64,000 nt of DNA from Natrinema hispanicum (GCF_004217335.1 NZ_SHMP01000004.1:248001-312000); one strand, 5' to 3'; shown: positions 51,724 to 62,074, counted from the stretch's first letter. Made by a program: numbers and translations. The notes: generated by a model from the letters alone, not told the origin.

Positions 51724-53477
51724 TGTGCTGGCACCTCTTCGGAGAGTTTCGCGGTAATCTCGTCTGCGAGTTCGTCCGCCTTGAAGCGGACGCCGGTGTA
51801 TTTGTTAATGCGTTTCACGCGGGTAAGCACGTCGTGTTCGATCAGGTCGGCGAACTGTCCCGTCGCGTTACACTCGACGACGATCGTCTCGTCGGCGGCT
51901 TCGATCTCGTCGGACAGGTCCGGTCGCGGGAAGATATAAGGCACCGAGATGACGCGGACGTCGATGCCATCGTCCTCGAGATACTCGAGCGCTTCGGCGA
52001 GTGCGCCCTCGTTGGAGCCCCAGGAGATGACGAGGTTGTCGGCGTCCTCGTTGCCGAACTCGCGGTAGTCCCAGTCCTCGCGTTCGCGGGCGGTCTCGAC
52101 CTTTCGGTTGCGCTTGTCGACTTGGTGGACGCGCTCGTCCTCGTCTTCGGTCCGGCGGCCAAGTTCGTCGTGCTCGAGGCCGGTGCTCATGTGCGCACCG
52201 TCGGTCGTGCCGGGGATGGCACGCGGGCTGATGCCGTCGTCGGTGACGGCGTGGGCGCGGAAGTGGCCCTGCGCGTCGAGCCACTCGTCGACCTCGTCTT
52301 CGTCGACGAGTTTGCCGCGGTCGATCTCGACTGCGTCCATGTCGAAGGCCTCCGGCGGGAACGTCTGTTCGGTGACGGACATCGCCAGATCGGAGACCAG
52401 GAACACGGGCGTCTGGTATTTCTCGGCGAGGTTGAACGCCTCGACCGTCTTCCAGAAACACTCGTCGATCGACGTCGGCGCAACGACGAAGCGCGGCACT
52501 TCGCCGTGGCCGCCGTACAGGGCCATGTTGAGGTCGCCCTGTTCTTGCTTCGTCGGCATCCCCGTCGAGGGGCCAGAACGCTGGACGTCAGCGATAACAA
52601 GCGGCGTCTCGCTGGTCGCAACCAGCCCGAACGTCTCGGTCATGAGGTCGATCCCTGCACCCGACGTCGCGGTCATCGCTCGAGCGCCGGCGCGGGCACC
52701 ACCGAGGGCCATGTTGATCGCCGAGAGTTCGTCTTCGGCCTGAACGACGTGGCCGCCGTACTCCTCGATCCGGCCGGTCAGATACTCCATGATGGAGGTC
52801 GCGGGCGTGATCGGATAGCCGGCGTAGAACCGGCAGCCGGCGGCGAGTGCCCCCATGCCGACCGCCTCGTTGCCGTTGAGAAGGACGTAATCGTTGTCCG
52901 TCGTCTCGAGGTCGTAGCCGAGGTGATCAAGGTCGTAGTTCTCCTGGACGTACTCCTGGCCTGCCCGAGCGGCTTCCTTGTTGTTCTCGACGATCTTCGA
53001 GCCCTTTCCGCCGAAGCGCTTCTCGAGTGCTTCGTCTAAGTACTCGACGTCGAAGCCGGTAATCTCACACGCAGCACCGAGCGCGACGATGTTGCGCATG
53101 ATTGCGCCGCCGGCCTCCTCGGCCAGCGACTTCAGCGGGACGTCGACCGCCGTCATCTCGTCGGGAATCTCGGCCTCCCACGAACGCTCGCCGTCGTAGA
53201 TGATGGCGCTGCCTTCGTGAAGTTCGTCGAGATTCTCGTCGATGGTACGCTGTGTCAGCGCGACGAGGATGTCGAGACGGTCGACGACGCTTTGCACCTG
53301 GTCGACCGACGTGCGAATCTTGTAGGCGGTGTAGCCGCCCCGAATTCTCGATGCGAAGTCTTTCGACGTGAATACGTGCCGTCCTGCTCGGGCAAGTGCC
53401 TGAGCGAAGATTTTCCCGGTGGAATCGATACCGTCTCCGGCTTCGCCACCGACCGCCCAGTTGAGATCCTCAGCCAT
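51720..53477 (-). CDS. korA: 2-oxoacid:ferredoxin oxidoreductase alpha subunit (gamma-alpha fusion)
   Basis: A 585-residue subunit. The N-terminal gamma domain (about 1-190) contains NWAVGGEAGDGIDSTGKIF. The alpha (pyrimidine-binding) domain starts with GNEAVGMGALAAGCRFYAGYPITPATSIMEYL-like sequence, and a third transketolase-like domain follows with NLVISWGSNEGALAEAL. This gamma-alpha fusion is the haloarchaeal type. The likely start is ATG 53477; an ATG at 53501 adds eight residues. It forms an operon with korB and provides succinyl-CoA for SucCD. Confidence 0.9.
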   Translation of the reverse strand: MAEDLNWAVGGEAGDGIDSTGKIFAQALARAGRHVFTSKDFASRIRGGYTAYKIRTSVDQVQSVVDRLDILVALTQRTIDENLDELHEGSAIIYDGERSWEAEIPDEMTAVDVPLKSLAEEAGGAIMRNIVALGAACEITGFDVEYLDEALEKRFGGKGSKIVENNKEAARAGQEYVQENYDLDHLGYDLETTDNDYVLLNGNEAVGMGALAAGCRFYAGYPITPATSIMEYLTGRIEEYGGHVVQAEDELSAINMALGGARAGARAMTATSGAGIDLMTETFGLVATSETPLVIADVQRSGPSTGMPTKQEQGDLNMALYGGHGEVPRFVVAPTSIDECFWKTVEAFNLAEKYQTPVFLVSDLAMSVTEQTFPPEAFDMDAVEIDRGKLVDEDEVDEWLDAQGHFRAHAVTDDGISPRAIPGTTDGAHMSTGLEHDELGRRTEDEDERVHQVDKRNRKVETAREREDWDYREFGNEDADNLVISWGSNEGALAEALEYLEDDGIDVRVISVPYIFPRPDLSDEIEAADETIVVECNATGQFADLIEHDVLTRVKRINKYTGVRFKADELADEITAKLSEEVPAQ

Positions 53478-53739
53478 GTTATCCTGAGCCTTACCCCCCA
53501 TAAATGAAAAGGCTTCTGAAACCCTAGGCGTACCTCCGCAACAGTGGAAGGTTTATCTTATAACTACTGTATTTATAATTGATAATTATCGTTCCTGATC
53601 AGGACCGACTCCAGCAACGACTGGCGATCAGGTCCATATCAGTCTCGCCTGCCGCGTCCGGCGCGTCCCTGCCACTGACGTGGCGCAGACGCCCTGCCGA
53701 AACGGAACGCCTTTTCAATCGGCAGCCAAACCGGCTCGC

Positions 53740-54378
53740 ATGGAGGGGACGCCAGTCACCGTTACATCGGTCAGCGAAGTCGGTCCCGGCACCGTCGCAC
53801 TCGAGCTCGAGACACCAGCGGACTTCGACGCCCAGCCAGGGCAGTTCGTCTTACTCCGAGCGACACCCGACGACGAGGAGATCTCGCGTCACTACACGCT
53901 TTCGTCGCCGTCGGTCGAGGACACGTTCGAACTGACTGTCGGTGTCGATCCTGACGGCGATCTCTCGCCGTGGCTCGCCGACCTCGAGGGCGGTGAAACC
54001 GTCGCTATCGAGGGGCCGTTCGGCCGAACCACCTACGACGGCGACGGTGACGTCGTCGCGGTCGCCGGCGGTCCCGGCGTCGGCGCGGCGGTCGCGATCG
54101 CCGAAGCGGCCCAAGAGGCAGGCCACGACGCCGTCGTGATCTACCAGGACGACGAGCCCGCACACGAAGCCCGGCTCGAGGCGCTCGAAGACGCGGGCGC
54201 GACGGTCACCGTTCTCGAGGCCGATGCGGACGCGGAGCTGGCAGACGCCGTCGCGACCCACCGCGAGGATGGCCAGCTGTATGCGTTCGGATTCGACGAC
54301 TTCGTGACGTTCGTCGCTGACACGATCGAGCACGACGGCGGTGATCCGGACGAGGCCCTGATCGAGAACTTCGGGTAA
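53740..54378 (+). CDS. Ferredoxin-NADP-reductase-like FAD-binding protein
   Basis: A 212-residue two-domain protein. The FAD barrel (1-100) includes PGQFVLLRA and SRHYTLSSPS, the RxYS-like FAD motif, and the NAD domain includes VVAVAGGPGVGAAVAIAE. It lacks the cysteine cluster of PyrK-like proteins. Electron partners are unknown. ATG 53740 fits the family start and the longer frame adds unconserved residues. It lies divergent from korAB, which use ferredoxin, so a link to ferredoxin oxidation is plausible but inferred. The 262 bp between korA and it hold only promoters. Confidence 0.83.
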   Translation: MEGTPVTVTSVSEVGPGTVALELETPADFDAQPGQFVLLRATPDDEEISRHYTLSSPSVEDTFELTVGVDPDGDLSPWLADLEGGETVAIEGPFGRTTYDGDGDVVAVAGGPGVGAAVAIAEAAQEAGHDAVVIYQDDEPAHEARLEALEDAGATVTVLEADADAELADAVATHREDGQLYAFGFDDFVTFVADTIEHDGGDPDEALIENFG

Positions 54379-54539
54379 CACACCCCAGGCGGTCGCTCGC
54401 TCGGCTCTCGGAGCAGCTTATAAACCATAGCTCGCAATTCGGCTGTGGCCGTCGATGTCTCGAGCAACGAACGTCACTCTCAGAAACCAGTCAGCAATGG
54501 TGACAAAGATGTTTAGGTCACATCGTGGTGGCGTCGACT

Positions 54540-55409
54540 ATGCGACGGCGTCATCTGTTCGTCGGCACGGCCGGCGTGCTCGGCGGGCTAGCTGGCTGTG
54601 TTGATTCGGCGCTCGAGCGCCGCAGGACGGACCGAACCGGCAGCTCGGGCGGCGGACCCGGCTCCGGATCGGACGAGCCGATCACCGTGGGCGATCCCGA
54701 CGCCGTTCCGTTCCCCTCTGCACAGCCGCCACACGAACTCGCGCTTCGCAACGACGGCGACACAGAGCGCACGGCTGCCGTCGAGATTACGGCCGACGAG
54801 AACGAGTCGCTTCTCGAGCGCGATGTCACGGTGTCCGCGGACGAGACGGTCACGTTCGTCCTCGTCGAGCCACGTTCGTACACCATCTCGATAACGACGA
54901 GCGACCCAGACGGGAGCAGCGAATCGAGTACGACTGTCGGCGTCGATCGCGAGCCGTTCGACTGTACGCGGTCACAAACGACGGTGACGCTGCGCGAGAA
55001 CGGAACCAGCACGGACTCGACTTCGCGATCGACGTCGTGTCCCGAACCAGCGGTTACGGACACGTCACTCGAGCGCAAAGCGCAGGACTGTGCGAGTGAA
55101 ACGGACGGAACTGCGACCGTCGCGTTCACCGACGAGGCCGTCGTCGTGACCGGACGGATCCCGACGCCGACGCCGTGTTACGAGCCGTCGCTCGCCGACG
55201 TCACGTACGATGACGGACGTGACGTGCTCACAGTGGTCGTCGACAGCGGCGAGCAGACGGCCGACAGCTGTGCCGACTGCCTTGGCATCGTTGACTACGA
55301 GGCCACGATCGACCTCGATGGCCGATATCCCGGCCGCGTCGCGGTGCGCCACGAAACGCGGGGCGAGCGTCGACAGGTGGCTACGGCTACGTTTCCTGCG
55401 TCCGAGTAG
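54540..55409 (+). CDS. Putative lipoprotein, 289 aa
   Basis: A 289-residue protein with signal peptide MRRRHLFVGTAGVLGGLAGC and lipobox LAGC at 17-20. The mature part has a disordered linker, an Ig-like beta domain (about 65-140, with PHELALRNDGDTERTAAVEI) and a Cys-containing C-terminal domain with CYEPSLADVTYDDG and CADCLG. The function is unknown; this two-domain design is common among haloarchaeal surface lipoproteins. ATG 54540 is five codons after the first in-frame GTG or ATG and begins the signal directly. Confidence 0.7.
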   Translation: MRRRHLFVGTAGVLGGLAGCVDSALERRRTDRTGSSGGGPGSGSDEPITVGDPDAVPFPSAQPPHELALRNDGDTERTAAVEITADENESLLERDVTVSADETVTFVLVEPRSYTISITTSDPDGSSESSTTVGVDREPFDCTRSQTTVTLRENGTSTDSTSRSTSCPEPAVTDTSLERKAQDCASETDGTATVAFTDEAVVVTGRIPTPTPCYEPSLADVTYDDGRDVLTVVVDSGEQTADSCADCLGIVDYEATIDLDGRYPGRVAVRHETRGERRQVATATFPASE

Positions 55410-55436
55410 CAATCCGAACCGGCCGAGCGATGGCCG

Positions 55437-55823
55437 TCAGTGTTCGACGAGTTCGACCAGAATGCCGCCGGTGTCTTTCGGATGGAGGAACGCGACCGAG
55501 TGACCCCACGCGCCCGGCCGTGGCTCCTCGTCGATCAGCGTCACGTCGTGGTCGCGGACCGTCTCGAGGGCGGCCTCGATGTCGTCGGTCGCGAGCGCGA
55601 GATGGTGGATACCCGCACCGCCGTCCTCGAGATAGCGGGCGATCGTCCCGTCGTCCTCGAGGGGTTCGAGTAACTCGAAATAGCCGTCGCCACACTCGAG
55701 GAAGACGACGCGCATCCCATCGAACTCCTCTTCGTGAGCGACCTCGAGACCGAAGAGATCGCCGTACAGTTCTGCGAGTGCCTGTGCGTCGTCGGTCGCG
55801 ATGCCGGCGTGATCGAAGTGCAT
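55437..55823 (-). CDS. mce: Methylmalonyl-CoA epimerase
   Basis: A 128-residue vicinal-oxygen-chelate protein. Metal-binding positions are visible: H5 in MHFDHAGIA, H in IHHLALATDD (about 83) and E in GGILVELVEH. It interconverts (R)- and (S)-methylmalonyl-CoA. It is on the same strand as, and two genes downstream of, the mutase large subunit, which supports the assignment over other VOC enzymes. Confidence 0.85.
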   Translation of the reverse strand: MHFDHAGIATDDAQALAELYGDLFGLEVAHEEEFDGMRVVFLECGDGYFELLEPLEDDGTIARYLEDGGAGIHHLALATDDIEAALETVRDHDVTLIDEEPRPGAWGHSVAFLHPKDTGGILVELVEH

Positions 55824-56019
55824 CAGGCTGAGTTCCTCGCGGCGACCGCGTTATTGTTGTGATTTGTCCTCACAGCCGATGGCGCATATACCAGCGTGCA
55901 ATCAATATTAGATCCGCGCGTGCTTGCGAAGGTGAGACTGAGACGAGATGATCGGAGAGTATCGTGAGAGGAGTATATCGGCGCGTCTCGAGGCCACTGT
56001 TGTGTGGCCCGTCACGAAG

Positions 56020-56415
56020 TCATTGATAGTCCGGATCGATCTCATCGACCAGCCAGTCGACGGCCTGTTGGTACCAGTCGTCGGTCGTGCCAGCGTTGAG
56101 ATACCGCTCCCAGTCGTAGATTCCCGATTCCTTGGCGAGCCGGCGAAACTGCAGCGTCAGAATTGCCGAGTCGAGAATGACGCTCGAGCGGACCATGCCT
56201 GCCTCCTGATAGTGTTGCTGTCCGTCTCGCATGAGTTGCTGTTCGTCGTCGTTGAGCAGTTTTAGGTCCCGCATGTCGACGAGGACGCCGAACTCGTCCG
56301 GTGAGTCTCGAAGCACTGCTTGCGAGTCGTCAGCCCACTCGTGAAGTTCGTCCGCGTCCATCTTCCCCGCAAAGGTAATCTGAAATCCGAAATCCATCTC
56401 CTCAATTGTATACAT
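56020..56415 (-). CDS. SpoIIAA/STAS-like conserved hypothetical, 131 aa
   Basis: A 131-residue acidic protein reading MYTIEEMDFGFQITFAGKMD, then FGVLVDMRDLKLLNDDEQQLMRD and SSVILDSAILTLQFRRLAKESG. The alternation of strands and helices resembles SpoIIAA-like/STAS-type folds seen in small bacterial proteins. The function is unknown. It lies between the mutase subunit and the epimerase, but with gaps of 196 and 274 bp it need not be co-transcribed with either. Confidence 0.6.
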   Translation of the reverse strand: MYTIEEMDFGFQITFAGKMDADELHEWADDSQAVLRDSPDEFGVLVDMRDLKLLNDDEQQLMRDGQQHYQEAGMVRSSVILDSAILTLQFRRLAKESGIYDWERYLNAGTTDDWYQQAVDWLVDEIDPDYQ

Positions 56416-56689
56416 TAGTGAACTATGTTGGCGTGAGGAAAGATCACGGTATTACCGTTGCGGTATCCGCTACGACATGTTCGGTGCCCTATAGAACAGC
56501 GGTTGGCGAGAGTATTGTCGCGGGTCCCGATCGAATCGGATTCGACAGCGATTGATACTGTCAGACGACGGTCCGTAAAATACGTGCGCGCGTCTCGCGT
56601 GCGATCGGCGGCGATCTGTGGTTTCCGACCAGATAGCCGCCGACCGGGGTCAGTACCAATTCTGGCTGCGGGTGCTCGAGTGTGACCCG

Positions 56690-58375
56690 TTAGACCGCGC
56701 TGCCGGGCTGGTACTCGCCGAACTCGTCGCGTAGGACGTTACAGATCTCGCCGACCGTCGCGTAGGTCTTGACGGCGTCGATGATGTACGGCATCAGGTT
56801 CTGGTCGCTCTGGGCGGCGTCCCGAAGCGCCTCGAGCGCTGCATCGACTTCCTCGTCGTCGCGGTCTGTGCGCGTCTCCTCGAGGCCGTCGATCTTCCGC
56901 TGTTGGTCTTCCTGCGTGACCTCTTCGACGTCCATCTCGGGCTCTTCGTCCTCGATTTCGAACTCGTTGACGCCGACGATGATCCGGTCTTTCTCCTCGA
57001 TCTCGCGCTGGCGGTCGAAGGCCGTATCCTGGATCTGGCGCTGGACCCACTGTTGCTCGACGGCGTCGAGCATGCCGCCGCGTTCTTCGACTTCGTCCAG
57101 AATTTCGTAGGCTTCTTCCTCGACCTCGTCAGTCAGGGATTCGACGTAGTAGCTGCCGGCAAGCGGGTCGATAGTGTCTGCGGCACCGGACTCGTGACCG
57201 AGGATCTGCTGGGTTCGCAAGGCGGTGCGGACGGACTCCTCAGTCGGCAGCGCGAGTGCCTCGTCCTTACCGTTGGTGTGGAGACTCTGAGTGCCCCCGA
57301 GGACGGCTGCAAGCGCCTGATAGGCGACACGGACGACGTTGTTCTCGATCTGCTGGGCGGTCAGCATCGAACCCGCGGTCTGGGTGTGGAACTTGAGCTG
57401 TTTGGACTTGGGGTCGTCGGGGTCGAAACGCTCGTCGATGATGTCGTGCCACATCCGACGGGCCGCACGGAACTTCGCGACCTCCTCGAAGATGTTGTTG
57501 TGGCCGTTGAAGAAGAACGACAACTGGGGTGCGAACTCGTCGACATCGAGGCCGGCCTCGATCGCCGTCTCGACGTACTGGATGCCGTTCCCGAGCGTGA
57601 ACGCAAGCTCCTGAGCAGCCGTCGAGCCGGCCTCGCGGATGTGATAGCCCGAGATCGAGATGGTGTTGAACTTCGGCGTCTCCTCGGCACAGAACTCGAA
57701 GATGTCCGTGATGATCCGCATCGACGGCTCCGGCGGGTAGATGTAGGTGTTCCGCGCGATGTACTCCTTGAGGAGGTCGTTCTGGATCGTCCCCCGAAGT
57801 TCCTCGCGGTTGACGCCCTGCTGGTCGCCGACTGCGATGTACATCGCCAGCAGGACCGATGCCGGCGCGTTGATCGTCATCGAGGTCGAGACCTCGTCGA
57901 GTGGAATGCCGTCGAAGACGGTTTCCATGTCCTCGAGCGAGTCGATCGCGACGCCGGCCTTGCCGACTTCGCCGGCGGCCATGTCGGCGTCGGAGTCGTA
58001 GCCCATCTGGGTCGGCAGATCAAACGCCATCGAGAGGCCGGTCTGGCCCTGATCGAGCAGATAGTGATAGCGCTCGTTGGTGTCTTCCGGCGTCGAGAAG
58101 CCGGCGTACTGGCGCATCGTCCAGAGTCGACCGCGGTAGCCCGTGGAGTAGACACCGCGCGTGTACGGCGGCTCGCCGGGGTTGCCAAGGTCTTCCTCGT
58201 AGTCGAGGTCATTGACATCCGCCGGGGTGTAGAGGCGATCGACTTCCTGGCCGCCCGTATCGGTCGTAAACGTTTCCTTGCGTTCGCCGAAGCGGTCGAG
58301 GACGGGTTCTACTTCCTCTTCGTGCCACTCCTCCTTGCTGGCACGGATCTCCTCGAGTTCGTCGGGATCGAACAT
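56690..58375 (-). CDS. Methylmalonyl-CoA mutase large (catalytic) subunit
   Basis: A 561-residue mutase alpha subunit. It contains the TIM-barrel motifs [37 protein letters not shown] substrate channel, [32 protein letters not shown] and [15 protein letters not shown]. The C-terminal B12-binding domain is absent, so it needs a separate small subunit, as in other archaea, not in this window. It converts (R)-methylmalonyl-CoA to succinyl-CoA. ATG 58375 starts [17 protein letters not shown] as in the family; upstream ATG 58429 adds a polar tail. Confidence 0.92.
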   Translation of the reverse strand: MFDPDELEEIRASKEEWHEEEVEPVLDRFGERKETFTTDTGGQEVDRLYTPADVNDLDYEEDLGNPGEPPYTRGVYSTGYRGRLWTMRQYAGFSTPEDTNERYHYLLDQGQTGLSMAFDLPTQMGYDSDADMAAGEVGKAGVAIDSLEDMETVFDGIPLDEVSTSMTINAPASVLLAMYIAVGDQQGVNREELRGTIQNDLLKEYIARNTYIYPPEPSMRIITDIFEFCAEETPKFNTISISGYHIREAGSTAAQELAFTLGNGIQYVETAIEAGLDVDEFAPQLSFFFNGHNNIFEEVAKFRAARRMWHDIIDERFDPDDPKSKQLKFHTQTAGSMLTAQQIENNVVRVAYQALAAVLGGTQSLHTNGKDEALALPTEESVRTALRTQQILGHESGAADTIDPLAGSYYVESLTDEVEEEAYEILDEVEERGGMLDAVEQQWVQRQIQDTAFDRQREIEEKDRIIVGVNEFEIEDEEPEMDVEEVTQEDQQRKIDGLEETRTDRDDEEVDAALEALRDAAQSDQNLMPYIIDAVKTYATVGEICNVLRDEFGEYQPGSAV

Positions 58376-58461
58376 TATCGAAAGCGAGGACGGCACGGGG
58401 CTTGAACTTTGATGAACACGGCGAGCCACCTGTCGTATTGCTGAATCGATCAGGGGCTAGC

Positions 58462-58788
58462 TTAGACGGTATCGTCTGGCTCGTGTCGGGCAGCCATCCG
58501 CGAGGCTTCCTCGGCGTAGCGAGCTTGTGTGTCCGGATCATCGACGGACCCAAGCGCCTCGGGCGGGACGCACAACCCGGCTTTGGTCTCGCGTACCGGG
58601 CCGGAAAAACTGGTTAGCGCTCGCTCACGGCGATGATAGCGCCGGCCGTCTTCGGTCGCGTACACGAGGATGATGATATTGAGTTCGTCGTCGCCATACG
58701 TTCGCTCGACGAGCCAGACGCGAACGTCGTCTTCGTCGCCGTCGGCGTGCTCGCTCTGGGTCGTTGGCTCGGATCCATCGGCAGTCAT
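58462..58788 (-). CDS. Conserved hypothetical, 108 aa
   Basis: A 108-residue acidic protein from ATG 58788. Residues 22-60 form a compact beta-rich segment (VRVWLVERTYGDDELNIIIL, then YATEDGRRYHRRERAL). A helix with DDPDTQARYAEEASRMA lies near the end. Core-like composition and haloarchaeal distribution are expected. The function is unknown. It lies between the mutase and a GNAT protein, all on the minus strand. Confidence 0.65.
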   Translation of the reverse strand: MTADGSEPTTQSEHADGDEDDVRVWLVERTYGDDELNIIILVYATEDGRRYHRRERALTSFSGPVRETKAGLCVPPEALGSVDDPDTQARYAEEASRMAARHEPDDTV

Positions 58789-58879
58789 GCCTGTTGACTG
58801 TCCGTCTGCATCTGGGTATGGATTTCGGCGTTCGACGACCCCTTGACAAGTCCGGCGTCGCTGTCGGTGTGTGCCACCG

Positions 58880-59464
58880 TCACCGGCCCGTATCGTACTT
58901 GTACGTCGCCGAGTCGGGATCGATGCCGAAGTCCTCGGGCGACTCCTCGCTGTCCGCGTCTTCGCGGCCTTCCGGCGCGCGCTTGAACGCCTCCCGGAGT
59001 CGCGCTGGCATCCGGAACTCGTCGACGTCGATCGACAGCGGCACTGCATCCGGGTCGGATCCGTCGCGTTTGGCGTCGAGACGGTCCTGTAGCACGGTCG
59101 GCAGGTCCGACTCCGAGATCCGCTGAAAGCCGAACTGGGCGAGATAGGCCCCCTCGGCGGTCAGAGCGTAGACGGTATCGAACCCCTCGTCGCCGGCGTA
59201 CTCTACGAGTCGTTCGACGACGTGGGCCCCGACGCCCTGTCCACGCCAGTTCTCGAGGACGCCGATGCTGGTTAACTCGCAGACGTCGTCCGAGTCATCG
59301 GGTTTGTGGACGCGGATCCGACCGAAGCCGGCCTTTTCGCCGGATGCCTCGTCGATAGCAACGACGTAGTCACGAGAGCGAAACGCCGTCTCATCGAGTC
59401 CCATCGCCTCGATGTGATCCAGCAACCAGACTTCCTCTCTGTTTTTCGCGTCCCGAACGTACAT
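58880..59464 (-). CDS. GNAT-family N-acetyltransferase
   Basis: A 194-residue acetyltransferase. The acetyl-CoA P-loop is NWRGQGVGAHVVERL at about 76-90, preceded by the ELTSIGVLE strand and followed by AYLAQFGFQRI. The acidic C-terminal 60 residues are an extension. The substrate is unknown. ATG 59464 (MYVRDAKNREEVW) is family-like; upstream residues are basic and unconserved. Confidence 0.82.
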   Translation of the reverse strand: MYVRDAKNREEVWLLDHIEAMGLDETAFRSRDYVVAIDEASGEKAGFGRIRVHKPDDSDDVCELTSIGVLENWRGQGVGAHVVERLVEYAGDEGFDTVYALTAEGAYLAQFGFQRISESDLPTVLQDRLDAKRDGSDPDAVPLSIDVDEFRMPARLREAFKRAPEGREDADSEESPEDFGIDPDSATYKYDTGR

Positions 59465-59773
59465 GATTCGACGTAGGCGACGTGCAGCCAAAAGGGTTTG
59501 TGGGTTGCCATACCGTCGATCACAGTCCGTGTCGCTCGCGTCGGCTGGCGGGCCAGTCGTTCGACAGCCCGACGCCGCTGATCGCGCGGCCCTGTTCCAA
59601 ATTCGATGTCCATCCGTAGCACAACATAGTTTTACATATATTGTGTTCTGGATATAGTCAAATTATGAACGCTGGCTAATACACCGAATCTAGGCCATAT
59701 ATATCCAAATAATGTGCATAAGAGCCACATCTGGCAAAGACTTATACCCGACCATGACAACAAATAGCATATC
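59465..59773. other. Intergenic stretch of about 310 bp
   Basis: Between the GNAT gene and the next small gene. The right half is AT-rich (59630-59770), with TTTTACATATATTG, GGCCATATATATCC and GACTTATACCC, several possible TATA elements; CTTATA near 59740 is at the leaderless distance from ATG 59774. I see no gene. Confidence 0.5.
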
Positions 59774-59956
59774 ATGGTGGAGTGCGAACGCTGTGGCGAT
59801 AACGTCTCCCGGCTTTTCACGCATCGACACCGGTCCGACACCATGACTCACCGCCGAACGCGAGAGGTCTGTGCGACCTGTCATCCGTCCGTCCCGAAGG
59901 CAGTCCGATCGGATCGTTCCTCCAAGAGATCCATCGCCGGCGGCGGGTTCGACTGA
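59774..59956 (+). CDS. Small CxxC zinc protein, 60 aa
   Basis: A 60-residue protein with CERC at 4-7 and CATC at 33-36, histidines between (THRHR at 16-20), and a basic tail. It is probably a single zinc knuckle binding nucleic acid or protein. Family not named with certainty. It converges on the M48 protease gene with only 8 bp between stops. Confidence 0.6.
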   Translation: MVECERCGDNVSRLFTHRHRSDTMTHRRTREVCATCHPSVPKAVRSDRSSKRSIAGGGFD

Positions 59957-59964
59957 GTCGACCG

Positions 59965-60930
59965 TCACTGAACCGACATTCGCGTCCGCTCGTCGCGTTC
60001 CCGTGTCCGCTCGAGCAGTCGTTCGATCCGATCGTCGGTCGAGGGATGCGTCGACAGCAGCCGAGTCACCGCGTCCTCGTCGGACTCGGTGTGGACGTAC
60101 AGCGTCGAGAGCAGTCCACGCGGAGGCTCCGCCGCCCGCTGAATCGTCCGCAGCGCGCGGGCGAGCGCGACCGGCTTCCCGGTGACGTCGGCAGCTCGCT
60201 CGTCGGCGGCGTACTCCCGCCGGCGCGAGTGAGCCCGAACAGCCAGCGTCACGAGCAGTAAGGCAGCCACCACGCCGCCCTCGATGAGTTTCAGCAGGCG
60301 GCCGAAGACCGTCCGCGACCACGACCGGGGGTCACCACGAAGCCACGCGAGCGCTCGTGCTGTACCCACGATCGGTAGCAGAACCGGCGTCAACACCACG
60401 AAGACGACGCCGGCGAACGTTCGGAAGACGCTGTACGCGAGCGTCTGGACGAACGCGTCGTATCCCTCGAGATGAGCGAGTTCGTGAGCGACCAGCGTCT
60501 CGAGTCCGTCGAGCGACAGCAGCCGAAAGAGCGAGCGATCGAGCACGATCACGCCGTCGCGACCACCACCCAGCGCGAAGGCGTTCGGGGCCGGCAACTG
60601 CGCGATCAGAATCGTCGGTGAGTCGACGTCCATGCGCGCCTCGAGCCGATCGAGTCGCCGGTAGAACGCAGGTGCGTGCGATCGTGGCAGTTCGACTGCG
60701 TCGATGCTCGAGAGCAACTGTTTCGTTCCGAACCGGTAGCTCAGATAGCCACCGATCAGGCCGCCCCCGACGAGCACGAGCAGTGTCGTCCCAAGGTCGG
60801 GTGCCGACGTTCGAAGCACCGACAGCGCCCAGACGCTGACAGCTGCGAGGGAGAGATACCACAGCAACAGCAGGAACCCGATCAGGGCCATCAGGAGACG
60901 GGGCCCCGTCCCCGCTCGACGAGCATGCAT
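59965..60930 (-). CDS. M48/HtpX-like membrane metalloprotease
   Basis: A 321-residue peptidase. Two membrane helices at the N-terminus (about 12-38 and 48-66) precede a catalytic domain with HELAH (H149, E150, H153) and the downstream Glu in REYAADERAADV. A second hydrophobic pair (about 160-185 and 215-235) follows the active site, as in HtpX. These proteases degrade membrane proteins under stress. Transcribed alone. Confidence 0.85.
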   Translation of the reverse strand: MHARRAGTGPRLLMALIGFLLLLWYLSLAAVSVWALSVLRTSAPDLGTTLLVLVGGGLIGGYLSYRFGTKQLLSSIDAVELPRSHAPAFYRRLDRLEARMDVDSPTILIAQLPAPNAFALGGGRDGVIVLDRSLFRLLSLDGLETLVAHELAHLEGYDAFVQTLAYSVFRTFAGVVFVVLTPVLLPIVGTARALAWLRGDPRSWSRTVFGRLLKLIEGGVVAALLLVTLAVRAHSRRREYAADERAADVTGKPVALARALRTIQRAAEPPRGLLSTLYVHTESDEDAVTRLLSTHPSTDDRIERLLERTRERDERTRMSVQ

Positions 60931-61009
60931 CGTTCTCGCGTCGAGCGAGGAACGGCTGACTGAAACGGATGTCGCCTACTCGAGACGGACGACGTGCTCC
61001 TCGTGGCGG

Positions 61010-61936
61010 CTAGCCGTTCGACAGCGCTTCATCGAGTCGCTTCTCGATGTCGGCCAGTTCCTCGCGCAGGGCTTCCCCCTCGGTATCGTCGAGGTCGTCG
61101 AGACGGTCTGTGAGTCCCTGCAGCCGCGAGTACTTTTCGTCCTCGTCGACGCCCGTCTTCTGGATGTAGACGTCTTCGTTGCTGTCGTAGACCTCGTCTG
61201 TCTCCAGTTCGGTCACCGCGAGGACGACGTCCAGTTTGTCCCGGTCGATGCCGGTGACCCACTCGCGGGGGATACCGCGGTCGTCGAGCGCGGCGAACAC
61301 GGTTTCGGCATCCTTCGGCCGGCGACGCTCCCGCGTCGTCCGCCGGATGGTTCCGTATCGCCCGTGGCGTTGCTGGTCCGGCCCCAGCCGCTCGAGCAGC
61401 GGTTCGCGCGCCGAGCGACGCAGTCGATCGGTGCCGTGCTGGACATCGGATGTGAGGACGTACAGATCAGTCAGGGAGTCAGTCTCGAGTGCTGTGAACT
61501 CGTCCGTCTCGAGCCGTTCGAGCAGCGCCGCCAGAAGCAACGCGTCGTCGTGGACGCGTTCGCGCGGGGCCCGTGCGTCCGCCGCAGAAATGAGAAACGG
61601 ACTCTCCCCGGCGACGGCGTCAGGGTCAGAGCTGATCGTGTCGTCGTCAACCGCATACTCGTCGGTGAGGGTCACGACGCTTGCATACGGTTCGACCCCC
61701 GGCTGCAGTCGCTCGATAGCGATTGCCTCCTCCTCGAGTCGCTCGAGGACGACGACGAACTGTTCGCGCCAGAGCGACTGTCGCTCGCCGCTGTCCCCGA
61801 ACCGGACGACGATCCGATCTGCTGCGGTTCGCTCGATGCCAAACGGCCGCTCGGAGACCGGTGTGATCAGTTCCGCACCCGGCTCGAGGGCTTCACACTG
61901 CTTCCGGAGGCTCGTCCAGGTGTCGTCGGGGTCCAT
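61010..61936 (-). CDS. Conserved haloarchaeal hypothetical, 308 aa
   Basis: A 308-residue acidic protein from ATG 61936 (MDPDDTWTSLRKQCEALEPG). The first 100 residues are strand-rich, the middle contains a basic RRTTRERRRPKDAETVF turn, and the last 60 residues are coiled-coil-like (SRLQGLTDRLDDLDDTEGEALREELADIEKRLDEAL in fragments). Family and function are not recognised. Its longer frame upstream is basic and unlikely. Confidence 0.6.
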   Translation of the reverse strand: MDPDDTWTSLRKQCEALEPGAELITPVSERPFGIERTAADRIVVRFGDSGERQSLWREQFVVVLERLEEEAIAIERLQPGVEPYASVVTLTDEYAVDDDTISSDPDAVAGESPFLISAADARAPRERVHDDALLLAALLERLETDEFTALETDSLTDLYVLTSDVQHGTDRLRRSAREPLLERLGPDQQRHGRYGTIRRTTRERRRPKDAETVFAALDDRGIPREWVTGIDRDKLDVVLAVTELETDEVYDSNEDVYIQKTGVDEDEKYSRLQGLTDRLDDLDDTEGEALREELADIEKRLDEALSNG

Positions 61937-62074
61937 ACGTCGTGTACGACACGGAGGCGCAAAAATCGCGGCCACGAATCTGCATCGATCCGGCGCTCGT
62001 CGGTTCCGGTTGGGGCTCACATCCGCTCGAGGCGGCGATCCGGACCGAAGTCCGTGCGTCGAGAAGCGCCCTTC

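Noticed and set aside
51723..53039. Long plus-strand open frame of 438 codons
   Set aside because: Antisense to korA; composition is that of a mirror frame.
56903..58405. Long plus-strand open frame of 500 codons
   Set aside because: Antisense to the methylmalonyl-CoA mutase gene, which is clearly real.
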